This document shows, one piece after another, positions 56,592 through 63,929 of a DNA stretch of 64,000 nucleotides. This stretch comes from Amycolatopsis granulosa. GTDB lineage: Bacteria > Actinomycetota > Actinomycetes > Mycobacteriales > Pseudonocardiaceae. How positions within the stretch are numbered: the stretch's first letter is position 1; every line of letters starts with the position of its first letter. The stretch covers positions 1,488,001 through 1,552,000 of the forward strand of contig NZ_JAANOV010000001.1 in the NCBI RefSeq assembly GCF_011758745.1, given 5' to 3'. Position numbers and translations under genes: made by a program. The notes under the pieces are model-generated. The model made no database searches and was not told the origin of the DNA. It saw only the letters and a list, made by a program, of their open reading frames with translations.

Positions 56592-56927
56592 TCAGGAAGC
56601 GGAGTTCGCCGACGTCTTCGAACCGGAGACAGCCTTGATGTCGATCGCACGGAAAGCCACGCCGTTGCGGCCGTTCTGTGCCCACGGAATCGCCTGCAGC
56701 TCAACGGGCGTCACGACGGTGCCAGTGGTGACCTTGGGGGCCTGCGCGGCCGCGACAGTCACACTGATCACCTCCGCACCCGAGCGGTCCATGGCAACCA
56801 GCTGCACAGTCCACATCGGAACATTCGTGCTGCGCTCGACCCGCTGAATCCCGTTCTGATCAGTCTTCGGCTGAGCCTCCCGGCCCACCGTGAACGTCAC
56901 CTGCGAAGTGTCGATGACCAGACGCAT
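56592..56927 (-). CDS. SCO3933-family AICE regulatory protein
   Basis: 111 residues from the ATG read from 56927 after TTGGAGGACAGG. The pattern MRLVIDTSQVTFTVGREAQPK, WTVQLVAMDRSGAEVISVTVAA and GVAFRAIDIKAV is that of the SCO3933 family found in actinobacterial integrative elements; Pra of pSAM2 has a comparable place and size. It likely activates replication or transfer genes. First gene of the leftward core operon and divergent from the XRE-PLD gene. Confidence 0.75.
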   Translation of the reverse strand: MRLVIDTSQVTFTVGREAQPKTDQNGIQRVERSTNVPMWTVQLVAMDRSGAEVISVTVAAAQAPKVTTGTVVTPVELQAIPWAQNGRNGVAFRAIDIKAVSGSKTSANSAS

Positions 56928-57035
56928 AACCTGTCCTCCAAGGGTGATCAGTTCCGCACCGCTCCATAGCGCTCTTCGGTGCGTCCCTGACGATGCCGCC
57001 GAGGACGGGGACGGCTTCACCTCACGGAAGGACAT

Positions 57036-57071
57036 CTAGGGACGTCTCTGGTAGCGTGAAGACGTCCCTAG
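57036..57071. promoter_or_regulatory. 11-bp inverted repeat operator between the two divergent AICE regulators
   Basis: CTAGGGACGTC (57036-57046) and GACGTCCCTAG (57061-57071) are perfect inverted repeats around 14 bp. The site lies between the SCO3933-type and XRE-PLD genes, and also overlaps the likely promoter of both. Probable target of the KorSA-like GntR protein or of the XRE protein (inference). Confidence 0.65.
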
Positions 57072-57092
57072 GCGTACTTGGGGGGAGGGTCG

Positions 57093-57842
57093 ATGGCCAA
57101 TGAGCGTTTGCGTGACGCCCTGCTGTCGCGGGGCCTCACCCCGGACGAGCTCGCCGAGCGTATCGCAGTGGACCCGAAGACGGTCGAGCGCTGGATCACC
57201 AAGGGCCGCACGCCCTACGCGAAGTCGCGACACAAGATCGCCGCAATCTTGCAGGAGAGCGAGAGCTACCTGTGGCCGGACGCGCTGTCCGAGGTCAAGG
57301 CCAGCGAGGTCAGCAACTCCGAAATCGTGAAGGTCTACGCCCACCGCAACTCGGTGCCGGCCGACCTGTGGGACAAGCTGCTGGCGCAAGCCACGACGTA
57401 CGTGGACATGCTGGTCTACGTCGGCATGTTCATGACCGAGAAACCCGGCCTGCTGGAGCTGCTGCGAAGCAAGGCCAAGGCAGGGGCGCGAATCCGGCTG
57501 CTGTTCGGCGACCGGGACGCCCCGGCTGTGATCCAGCGCAGCACCGACGAGGGCATCGGACCGCACACGATCTCGGCGAAGATCGACCACGCGCTGGCCT
57601 ACTTCCGCAAGCTCGACGGCGTGTCCGGGATCGAGATCCGCACCCACGGAACGGTGCTCTACAACAGCATCTTCCGGTTCGACGACGAGATGATCGTCAA
57701 CCCGCACGTCTACGGCAAGATGGCCGCCCACGCCCCCGCGCTGCACCTGCGGCGGTTGTCGGCGGGCGACCTGTTCACCACCTACGCGGACAGCTTCACC
57801 GCCGTGTGGGAGCACGCTCAACCGCACAAGTGGGAGGACTGA
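57093..57842 (+). CDS. XRE-type regulator fused to a PLD-like domain (DUF5919)
   Basis: 249 residues, ATG at 57093 after GGGGGGAGGG. Residues 1-65 are an HTH (LRDALLSRGLTPDELAERIAVDPKTVERWI). Residues ~90-245 are a PLD-like domain: YVDMLVYVGMFMTEKP, GARIRLLFGDRD, EIRTHGTVLYNSIFRFDDEMIVNPHVYG. The phospholipase-D motif HxKx4D is altered (HGTVLYNS, lysine replaced by Thr), so enzymatic activity is uncertain. Such proteins occur repeatedly in AICEs beside a Nudix gene. It is followed by the Nudix gene after 5 bp. Confidence 0.85.
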   Translation: MANERLRDALLSRGLTPDELAERIAVDPKTVERWITKGRTPYAKSRHKIAAILQESESYLWPDALSEVKASEVSNSEIVKVYAHRNSVPADLWDKLLAQATTYVDMLVYVGMFMTEKPGLLELLRSKAKAGARIRLLFGDRDAPAVIQRSTDEGIGPHTISAKIDHALAYFRKLDGVSGIEIRTHGTVLYNSIFRFDDEMIVNPHVYGKMAAHAPALHLRRLSAGDLFTTYADSFTAVWEHAQPHKWED

Positions 57843-57847
57843 GGCTC

Positions 57848-58318
57848 GTGCCGAAGAAGGACTACTACGACGACCCCGACGCCCCGGCCGCCAACAGCAT
57901 CGTGACCGCGGTCGCCGCGATCGTGCGCAACGAGGCTGGCGAAATCCTGATGATCGAGCGCACCGACAACGGCCTGTGGGCGCTCCCCGGCGGGGCCCAG
58001 GACCTCGGCGAGTCGGTGGTGGACGCGGTGCGGCGCGAGGTCGAGGAGGAAACCGGGCTGACGGTCGAGGTCACCGGGATCAGTGGCATCTACTCCGACC
58101 CTAAGCACGTGATCGCCTACGACGATGGCGAGGTCCGGCAGGAGTTCTCGATCTGCTTCCATGCTCGGCCGTTGGCGGGTTCGTTGCGGCCCAGCTCGGA
58201 GTCACGGCAGGTGTATTGGGTCGCGCCGGAGCGCCTGGACGAGCTGGACATTCACCCGTCCATGCGGCTGCGCATCGACCACGCGGTCAAGAACCCCGCG
58301 GACGTCCATTTGGGTTAG
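57848..58318 (+). CDS. Nudix hydrolase
   Basis: 156 residues from a GTG. The Nudix box is complete: GGAQDLGESVVDAVRREVEEETGL, about residues 52-75, matching Gx5Ex7REUxEExGU. It hydrolyses a nucleoside diphosphate linked to another moiety; the substrate is unknown. In pSAM2-like elements a Nudix gene downstream of a regulator has been proposed to degrade or adjust a signal controlling transfer. Its last 32 bp overlap the convergent HD-domain gene. Confidence 0.92.
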   Translation: MPKKDYYDDPDAPAANSIVTAVAAIVRNEAGEILMIERTDNGLWALPGGAQDLGESVVDAVRREVEEETGLTVEVTGISGIYSDPKHVIAYDDGEVRQEFSICFHARPLAGSLRPSSESRQVYWVAPERLDELDIHPSMRLRIDHAVKNPADVHLG

Positions 58319-58865
58319 CCGCCGAGACGGCGGAGAGACGGCCCTTCGTGCGCTCGACGGCTGCCAGCAGTTCAGGAGTGGCACCGGTAATGAACCGAGT
58401 CACGAGGTGGTCATGGCCGTAGCGCCGCTTGATCTCCGCGATGCGATCTTCGGCGTCGACGGTCTCGCCGTCCGGCGAGGTGGTGAGGTCGCAGTACCAG
58501 AGCGCGTCGCGGATCGAGCCGCGCTCATCGTGGAAGTCGGCCAGCTCGTCGGTCAGCCCCCGCAGTTCGGCTTCATAGACGGCGTAGGAGTGGTGTGCGA
58601 CGAGGTGCACGAGCCGTTCGGGGGCATCGACCTTGGCGAGGTAGGTAGCGCCGTCGATGGGATGGAAGCCGGTGTCGACCAGATCGGGGGCATACCCGAT
58701 GTCGTGAAGGATGGCCGCGGCTTCGAGGAGTTCGGCGTCCGATCCGGCGACCGGCGCGAGGGTGCGCGCCTGCCGGGCTACGCCCTGGACGTGGGCCCAT
58801 CGTCGAGGCAGCGCGTCACGCAGCTTCGCCTCGGAGAGGTCGTATGCCCACGAGATCAGCGACAT
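58287..58865 (-). CDS. HD-domain phosphohydrolase
   Basis: 192 residues. The metal ligands are visible in order: His in RRWAHVQGVARQA, His-Asp in AILHDIGYAPDL, His-His in LVAHHSYAV and a C-terminal Asp (YCDLTTSPDG). HD proteins of this size cleave phosphate from nucleotides. With the Nudix enzyme it forms a pair of nucleotide-processing enzymes in the AICE control region. Co-directional with the GntR gene (15 bp downstream of it). Confidence 0.88.
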   Translation of the reverse strand: MSLISWAYDLSEAKLRDALPRRWAHVQGVARQARTLAPVAGSDAELLEAAAILHDIGYAPDLVDTGFHPIDGATYLAKVDAPERLVHLVAHHSYAVYEAELRGLTDELADFHDERGSIRDALWYCDLTTSPDGETVDAEDRIAEIKRRYGHDHLVTRFITGATPELLAAVERTKGRLSAVSAANPNGRPRGS

Positions 58866-58880
58866 CCGCCCACCGTAACG

Positions 58881-59180
58881 TCAAGATTCAGCGGACGCAC
58901 GAGGCCCGCGAACGAAGGTGCCCTTAGAGCGGACGGTCACGACCAGGCCCAATTCGCGGAGGATGCTGGTCGCATGTCGGGCCGTGCCCAGCGAGACGCC
59001 GTACTCGGCGGCCAGCCGACGCTCGGCCGGCAACGGGGTGTTGGGGGCAAGCTTGCCCGCGGCAATGAGCCTGGCCAGGTGATCGGCCAGCTGCTCGTAG
59101 ATGTACTTGTCCGGATTGCTGTCCGGATCAAAGACGATGCGTTCGTCGACGGCATGGCTGCCGTCGAGGTCACCGCTCAT
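58881..59180 (-). CDS. korSA: GntR-family repressor (KorSA-like)
   Basis: 99 residues, ATG read from 59180 after CAGGAGGGAGC. A GntR winged helix (IYEQLADHLARLIAAGKL, PLPAERRLAAEYGVSLGTARHATSILRELG, TVRSKGTFV) without a ligand domain. This short GntR form is the usual KorSA/KorA repressor of AICEs, which silences transfer and pra-type genes. The likely operator is the inverted repeat at 57036-57071. Symbol given by analogy. Confidence 0.82.
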   Translation of the reverse strand: MSGDLDGSHAVDERIVFDPDSNPDKYIYEQLADHLARLIAAGKLAPNTPLPAERRLAAEYGVSLGTARHATSILRELGLVVTVRSKGTFVRGPRASAES

Positions 59181-59262
59181 GCTCCCTCCTGCCTGTCGGC
59201 AATACCGGTTCCGCACCCCGCCGCACGACGGCGCCGCTCGTCGCGACAGGGCACGACCGCCA

Positions 59263-59285
59263 GGATATCCGATTTTGGGATATCC
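59263..59285. promoter_or_regulatory. Tandem GGATATCC palindromes before the small XRE gene
   Basis: GGATATCC occurs at 59263-59270 and again at 59278-59285, 15 bp apart centre to centre, also readable as one larger inverted repeat. It lies in the 130-bp gap between the GntR gene and the XRE gene and is a likely operator for one of them. Confidence 0.6.
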
Positions 59286-59310
59286 GTCGGCTCTCCGGTC
59301 GCCTTGACAG

Positions 59311-59550
59311 GTGGAGAAGTCGATCTACTCGGCCGAGTACCAGCAACTCTGCCGCCTCCTGCGCGAGCTACGCCAGGAGGCTGGCCTCACGCAGGTACAG
59401 GTAGCAGAGCGGCTGGGTGTCCCACAGTCGTTCGTCAGCAAGTACGAAACCGGCGAGAGGCGGCTCGACGTGGTCGAATTGCGTCATATCTCAGCGGCAC
59501 TCAATGTCAAGTTCACAGATTTACTATCACAATTGGACCTAGATTTGTAG
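59311..59550 (+). CDS. Small XRE-family regulator
   Basis: 79 residues from a GTG without a clear ribosome site (TTGACAG precedes it), so leaderless translation is possible. HTH: LCRLLRELRQEAGLTQVQVAERLGVPQSFVSKYETGERRLDVVELRHISAAL. It ends 34 bp before the convergent end of the ABC-type ATPase gene. Codon use shifts to AT-rich codons towards its end, like the cargo genes, so it may have arrived together with them and could be their regulator. It could also belong to the AICE. Confidence 0.8.
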   Translation: MEKSIYSAEYQQLCRLLRELRQEAGLTQVQVAERLGVPQSFVSKYETGERRLDVVELRHISAALNVKFTDLLSQLDLDL

Positions 59551-59583
59551 GATATCGCGACCGAAGCGCCGCTTCTCATCGAT

Positions 59584-61545
59584 TCATTCCGCGGCGATCC
59601 AATCGACCGGAATCAAGGCGACACCTCGTCGCCAGTTATCCACGACGGCGTTCTGAAACCAGTCGTCTGTCAGATTTGCATGGTCGCACACAATCACCTG
59701 TAATTCACCTTCAAGCTCATTAACCACATCGTTCATCAACTTGAACTGACGTCGTACAGCTTGCCAGTCGGCGTCCTCGATTTCCGCTGCATCGGCAACC
59801 TCCTCGGGAAAGAACGCCTGAGTAGGTTGGTCAAACATGACGAAGCGCGGAACCGGCCTACCATTAGATACGAACCATTTATGAAGCGCAAGATGGACCG
59901 CCAGATGATATCCGATCCAGTTTTCGGCGCTGCCTACGCGCGTAAGAGGGCGAACACCACCCGGAGTTACGGCCGAGACGGTGAGACGATCAGGATCAAG
60001 ACGAATGTAATGTTCCGAGTTCTCCAGTTGCAGGTATCGGGAATAGTTCGTCAGGTCCGCCCCAATCTGACGCAAGATCTCGTCCATACGCGCATCGACA
60101 CTATCGTCATCGATCAACGCTTGAAGCGATTCCACTCGCAGTCGGGCAGCCTCCTCAGCTTGAGTTAGCGTCGCAATTCGATCGTCGCCAAAAATCCCCC
60201 TATCTAGCTCCTGTGCGATTCGTCCTTGCAGAAACGCTCGCCTCACCGAAATATCATCAGCGTCAGAAGCTGCATTACCAGCGGAAACTAATGCGTTTAA
60301 CTGCGCCAAGTTCACACGAATCTCGTCGCGTAATTGATCACGACGTTCATAGAGGCTTCTAAGCTCAGCCTCCCGTCGCGGACGAATATTACCCGAGGTT
60401 GCTAAACTACGACCGATCTCCTCACGCAAGGAATTGAGGAGATCTATGCTCGGGTCCGGATTCTCGATCTCTTGTAGACACAGCGGACAAATATCTTCCC
60501 GATGTGCTCCCTCGGATTTCGTTCTAGGCATGAGTTCCAATGCCTGTAAGCGGTCGGATTGGTACCGCAACTCATCGTCGAAATCTTCTTGCTCCGAGCG
60601 AAGACCTCGCAGAAGGTCGATACTATCAGACAGATCGCGATACTCCGCGCGTAGACGACGACGCTCGTCGAGCAATGCTCGCCGCCTACTAACACTTCCA
60701 TCAACTCCAGGAAGTCTTTCACCTTGACGATTGTCAACTTGAGACTGAGGCGAATTCAATGCAAGTTCTAGTAAACCCCGGACATTCTCAAGGGGGCCCT
60801 GGGAGTAGTTGGCAGGTATCAGACCGAGGTCTGCCGCATCTCGAATCAAAGCGACGTGTCTTGAATCCTGCTCATCCATCAAAGCGCGAGCGTCTTCTAA
60901 TTCTCTCCTAGTTCGACGAAGAATTCGGCGCGCCTGCAAAAATTGCTGACGCAGTACCACGCGTTCTGGATCGATAGCGCCAAGAAAATACGGAAGGGTT
61001 TCTCGGATGGTTGCCGCGATTCCCTCTTCGCCTTGCCTATGGAACAAGAACTGTTGACTCGCGATCTCTGTCTGCTTCTGGAAACTGTAGAAAAGTGCCT
61101 GACGAACCGAAACGTCGAAGCTGCTTCTTAGGGAAGTTCTTTGCTCTACTCGGAACGATTCAATTCCAAGTCGCTCGCTCAGTTGTTCGCGGAGCACAGT
61201 GGTGTCTGCGTTGACTCTCAATGCAGAGTAATCCGGTAGATCCAGCCTACTGTCCCCAATCAACATCATGGCGCGACTTGTTGTGGCGGTCTCAGGATTG
61301 GGACGAGCTAAAAGCAAACGAGCAGAGCCGATCTGCACAAGCGTGGCATACCAACTCACCGCCTCCGAAATAATTCCCAGAGGGAGCGTAACTTCGTCAC
61401 GACCAAGGCAAAACTCAACAAGGTCGAGGACGGCCGATTTACCAGTTTTCGAACGTCCTGTCAGGATGTTTAGACGTCCCGGCATCAGGCGAAGATCGCG
61501 TCTTTTCCCCTCATGACTGTAAACAGAAACTGCCAGTATCTGCAT
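59584..61545 (-). CDS. DUF3732-type SMC/Rad50-like ATPase, ABC-3C ATPase component
   Basis: 653 residues. Starts MQILAVSVYSHEGKRRDLRL, followed by Walker A GRSKTGKS at 30-37, as in DUF3732 proteins. A long coiled coil (about 195-330 and 370-510) is broken by a zinc hook, CPLC at 353-356, as in Rad50. The C-terminal half has a signature-like stretch (RVGSAENWIGYHLAVHLAL, ~536-554), Walker B VMFDQPTQ (569-576) and DHAN (621-624). DUF3732 ATPases are the motor of predicted ABC three-component conflict systems. G+C is about half by eye, far below the chromosome. The start follows the middle-component stop by 2 bp. Confidence 0.88.
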   Translation of the reverse strand: MQILAVSVYSHEGKRRDLRLMPGRLNILTGRSKTGKSAVLDLVEFCLGRDEVTLPLGIISEAVSWYATLVQIGSARLLLARPNPETATTSRAMMLIGDSRLDLPDYSALRVNADTTVLREQLSERLGIESFRVEQRTSLRSSFDVSVRQALFYSFQKQTEIASQQFLFHRQGEEGIAATIRETLPYFLGAIDPERVVLRQQFLQARRILRRTRRELEDARALMDEQDSRHVALIRDAADLGLIPANYSQGPLENVRGLLELALNSPQSQVDNRQGERLPGVDGSVSRRRALLDERRRLRAEYRDLSDSIDLLRGLRSEQEDFDDELRYQSDRLQALELMPRTKSEGAHREDICPLCLQEIENPDPSIDLLNSLREEIGRSLATSGNIRPRREAELRSLYERRDQLRDEIRVNLAQLNALVSAGNAASDADDISVRRAFLQGRIAQELDRGIFGDDRIATLTQAEEAARLRVESLQALIDDDSVDARMDEILRQIGADLTNYSRYLQLENSEHYIRLDPDRLTVSAVTPGGVRPLTRVGSAENWIGYHLAVHLALHKWFVSNGRPVPRFVMFDQPTQAFFPEEVADAAEIEDADWQAVRRQFKLMNDVVNELEGELQVIVCDHANLTDDWFQNAVVDNWRRGVALIPVDWIAAE

Positions 61546-61547
61546 CG

Positions 61548-62036
61548 TTAAGGTCTAACCCCTAGGAGTGAAAATGCCGTGGTGACGTCAGTTGCTGCAA
61601 ACCATTTGCCACAGGTGCGCGCTCCCGCCACAACCGCCCGAAGTTCTTGAGAGTGACTCCGACGCACTCTCTTGGGCCGTCGGCGGACATAGAGAATCCC
61701 GTTTCGCATCTCTAAAAGCTCACACCTCAGGCTATGACGGACAGCATGTCTGGTTGTAGGTACAAGAATCCTAGCAATCTGGGGAAACTGCGCATGCAGC
61801 GTTGGATTTGATACACACCAGGAGGCTAGCGTCTTGCGTCTACTTTGAGTGACCGAAGCACGCAGCTGCGGATTCAACGTCAGAGGCATCACGAGGAATG
61901 AACAATAAAACGGAAAACCTTCAGAGTTCTCCTCAGAATAGGACTCGACGGCAAAGGTTAGCGCTACGGATGTAATCGCAGGATTGAACAGAGCCAGAGC
62001 TTCGGGAGAATGGGCTTCAGACACTGACATCAACAA
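61548..62036 (-). CDS. ABC-3C middle component
   Basis: 162 residues from the ATG read from 62036 (a second ATG is two codons later). A small globular protein beginning EALALFNPAITSVALTFAVESYSE, with FYCSFLVMPLTLNP and a C-terminal stretch with VVAGARTCGKWFAA and TDVTTAFSLLGVRP. The NPA...L start, the size and the position between a DUF3732 ATPase and a nuclease-bearing protein fit the family named three-component ABC system middle component. It overlaps the effector gene by 20 bp. Its role is thought to be bridging motor and effector; this assignment is mainly from context. Confidence 0.75.
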   Translation of the reverse strand: MLMSVSEAHSPEALALFNPAITSVALTFAVESYSEENSEGFPFYCSFLVMPLTLNPQLRASVTQSRRKTLASWCVSNPTLHAQFPQIARILVPTTRHAVRHSLRCELLEMRNGILYVRRRPKRVRRSHSQELRAVVAGARTCGKWFAATDVTTAFSLLGVRP

Positions 62037-63219
62037 GAAGACTCTCGAGTTTCAACTGAAAATCAGGGTGCCATCCGATCCTGTAACCAGCATATCCGTC
62101 AGCGATAGCGTGGATCATTCCTCTTGTAAACCATGGCTGATCGAAGCGGTCGCGCAGGCGTGCGCGTGCGTCGCGCGCTAAGAGAGAAAGAACCTCCCGG
62201 CCAGCATGCTTCTCCTCAATTTCTCCCCTTGCTACTTGCTCGACCTTCTCGTCAAAAATTTGCTCCCATTCATCGTGCAGAGCACAGGCGAACCGATCCA
62301 ACTCCACTTCGGCAACCAAATTATTCCTCAGCCACTCAGAGCGCTGGGCATACGATCTGTGATAGTCACGTATCGCTTTCCAGAGTCTTCTGTTATCGAG
62401 GGCTATCCAGAAGAGTTGCTGCACGAATTCGCGGTCGTGGAATGCCCGCGAATCCTCTTCAACGAAGGGAGAGTTTTGAATCGCTAAAGAAACTGGAAGC
62501 GTATCCGATCTGAATTGATCCACAAGGTCTTCCACGTAGCTTTGCAGATCGTGGCCCGTTATCGCTGGCAGGGAACCGTCCAGTAGGCGGACCGCGATAC
62601 CCGCCCACCACCCCTTAATCTGCTGCAGAAAGCTGTCCTCATTGCCTCGTGCGATAGCGTATCGAAGAATACTAAGCAGTGGTGCGTCGATCTCACGCGC
62701 AATTGTTGAACCGTCTTCTACTACAATGCATTCGACTAGACTCAAACGGTCATGTACTTGGAGGTCGAGAAATTTTTTACGCCAGTCAGCTGTTTTCTTG
62801 CTCTTGGATTCCTCTGCAGCCGTAACGAGAGCCTGTAGTGCAGCCTGTACGTCTCGTCCCGAATCTGAGCGAAGGCACGCAAGCGGGCTGCCCACCGGCG
62901 CAGTTGCTGTGGTGACTAGCCGGAGGATCGGACTACTACCTTCCCAGCTTCTCCTCATGTCCATCCAGACATTCAGACTTCGCCACACGTCCGCGTTGTA
63001 GGCTGTGAGGTCGGATGCAGGTTGTACCTGATGTTTCGTTTGCAGCAACTCGGAAGGAGTGCCGTCGATCCCGAACTCGATATCGTCCAGCGCTTCCAGC
63101 CTAAGCTGACACGCCGGATCATCACTCGCTCGCTTCGCCAACTCGACTAGCGCCCACATGCACTGATGAAAGTAGCCGAGCGCGTTGCCTGCTGCACCGT
63201 GCGAGCTATCGGGCGACAT
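62017..63219 (-). CDS. ABC-3C effector with Cap4/DUF4297-like nuclease domain
   Basis: 400 residues, first gene of the operon. The N-terminal ~200 residues begin GNALGYFHQCMWALVELAKR, then LRLEALDDIEFG and SELLQTKHQVQ. The E42, D45-D46, Q60-x-K62 pattern is that of the PD-(D/E)xK-type dsDNA nuclease domain of Cap4 and DUF4297 proteins. The rest (~200-400: YVEDLVDQFRSDTLP, LWKAIRDYHRSYAQRSEWLRNN, GYRIGWHPDFQLKLESL) is helical and resembles the C-terminal domain by which ABC-3C effectors dock on the other components. It should cut DNA when the ATPase senses invading or broken DNA. Confidence 0.8.
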   Translation of the reverse strand: MSPDSSHGAAGNALGYFHQCMWALVELAKRASDDPACQLRLEALDDIEFGIDGTPSELLQTKHQVQPASDLTAYNADVWRSLNVWMDMRRSWEGSSPILRLVTTATAPVGSPLACLRSDSGRDVQAALQALVTAAEESKSKKTADWRKKFLDLQVHDRLSLVECIVVEDGSTIAREIDAPLLSILRYAIARGNEDSFLQQIKGWWAGIAVRLLDGSLPAITGHDLQSYVEDLVDQFRSDTLPVSLAIQNSPFVEEDSRAFHDREFVQQLFWIALDNRRLWKAIRDYHRSYAQRSEWLRNNLVAEVELDRFACALHDEWEQIFDEKVEQVARGEIEEKHAGREVLSLLARDARARLRDRFDQPWFTRGMIHAIADGYAGYRIGWHPDFQLKLESLLVDVSV

Positions 63220-63855
63220 GGCAATAGAACTTACGGTGATCGATGTTCAACGGCAAGACGGCAATCGGGCGGCGCCTCAGCACCCTCACTCACCTCCGCG
63301 TAGGTTTCCTGTAGTTGAGAAGTTTCTGTACGTCTTCAAGCCGCCCTGCCGGGCGGGCGCGCGGGCCGAACTGGCGCGCGGCCGAGCTGTCCCGCTCCGC
63401 TCTGCACGGCCGCGCTCAACGCCGTCGGCCGGCGCGCGCAGGGCGGGGGAAGGCGCACGAGAAAGACACGGAGCACCCGAGACAGGCGGCTGACGGTAGG
63501 CGCCACCTTTCCGCGATCGCCGGATGGTCAAAGCCGGGCCGGGTGCCGTCAACCCCGCTTCGCGCCGATCACGCCTCCGGTGGTCGGCTCGTGCACGCAC
63601 AGTCACGTCTCGTAGTTCGGCTGTGCGGCGTGATCGGTTACAAGGGTTGACGGCACCCGGCCCGGCTGTAGACGGCTTTGGATCGCGGAAAGGTGACGAG
63701 CGGCCAGTCAGCAGCCCGTTGAACAGCGTTGTTGCGCCCGCGCGGCCCGCCGTGGCTGACATCCAATTGTGACATCAACAGGGGCGGTGGGGAAATCCGA
63801 AGGACGAGGACGAGCCGAAGCAGCGAAAGCCCAGGTCGCCAGCAGCCACCATGTA
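63220..63855. other. 636-bp gap between the ABC-3C operon and attR
   Basis: The first ~80 bp must hold the promoter of the ABC-3C operon. Composition jumps back to GC-rich at about 63350. Frames read at 63286-63762 (minus) and 63315-63650 (plus) are low-complexity Arg/Ala/Pro-rich and not convincing proteins. The main structure is the large palindrome at 63504-63695. Confidence 0.7.
63504..63695. repeat. 192-bp interrupted palindrome
   Basis: Three nested pairs of arms: CACCTTTCCGCGATC (63504-63518) with its complement at 63681-63695; a 23-bp arm starting GCCGGGCCGGGTGCC (63533-63555) with its exact complement at 63644-63666; and CGATCACGCC (63566-63575) with GGCGTGATCG (63627-63636). The right side has an 11-bp insertion (near 63667-63677). 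It can fold into a long cruciform or RNA hairpin. It may be a MITE-like dispersed repeat or a cis site (clt or origin) of the AICE. Confidence 0.85.
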
Positions 63856-63900
63856 GCTGTTAACCGAAGGGTTGTTGGTTCGAGTCCAACCGGGGGAGCT
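63856..63900. repeat. attR, 45-bp direct repeat
   Basis: Exact copy of 51642-51686, from the anticodon loop to the 3' end of tRNA-Asn. The 5' half of the tRNA is absent here, so this is not a functional tRNA gene. Confidence 0.95.
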
Positions 63901-63904
63901 TCCA

Positions 63905-63929
63905 CCCCAGGTCAGCGACCTGGGGTTTT
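63905..63929 (+). terminator. Original chromosomal terminator of tRNA-Asn
   Basis: CCCCAGGTC (63905-63913), loop AGC, GACCTGGGG (63917-63925) and TTTT: a textbook intrinsic terminator right behind attR. It presumably ended the tRNA-Asn transcript before the element inserted and separated them by 12.2 kb. Confidence 0.8.

Noticed and set aside
58125-59723. A 532-codon + strand open frame across the Nudix, HD, GntR and XRE genes
   Set aside because: It overlaps four genes with clear motifs and has no domain of its own.
63286-63762. Minus-strand frame of 158 codons, and a + strand frame at 63315-63650, near attR
   Set aside because: Arg/Ala/Pro-rich translations spanning the palindrome, with no ribosome site and no family; more likely a structured non-coding repeat.
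63856-63900. A second tRNA-Asn gene
   Set aside because: Only the 3' half is present; acceptor 5' strand and D-arm are missing, so it is an attachment-site copy.
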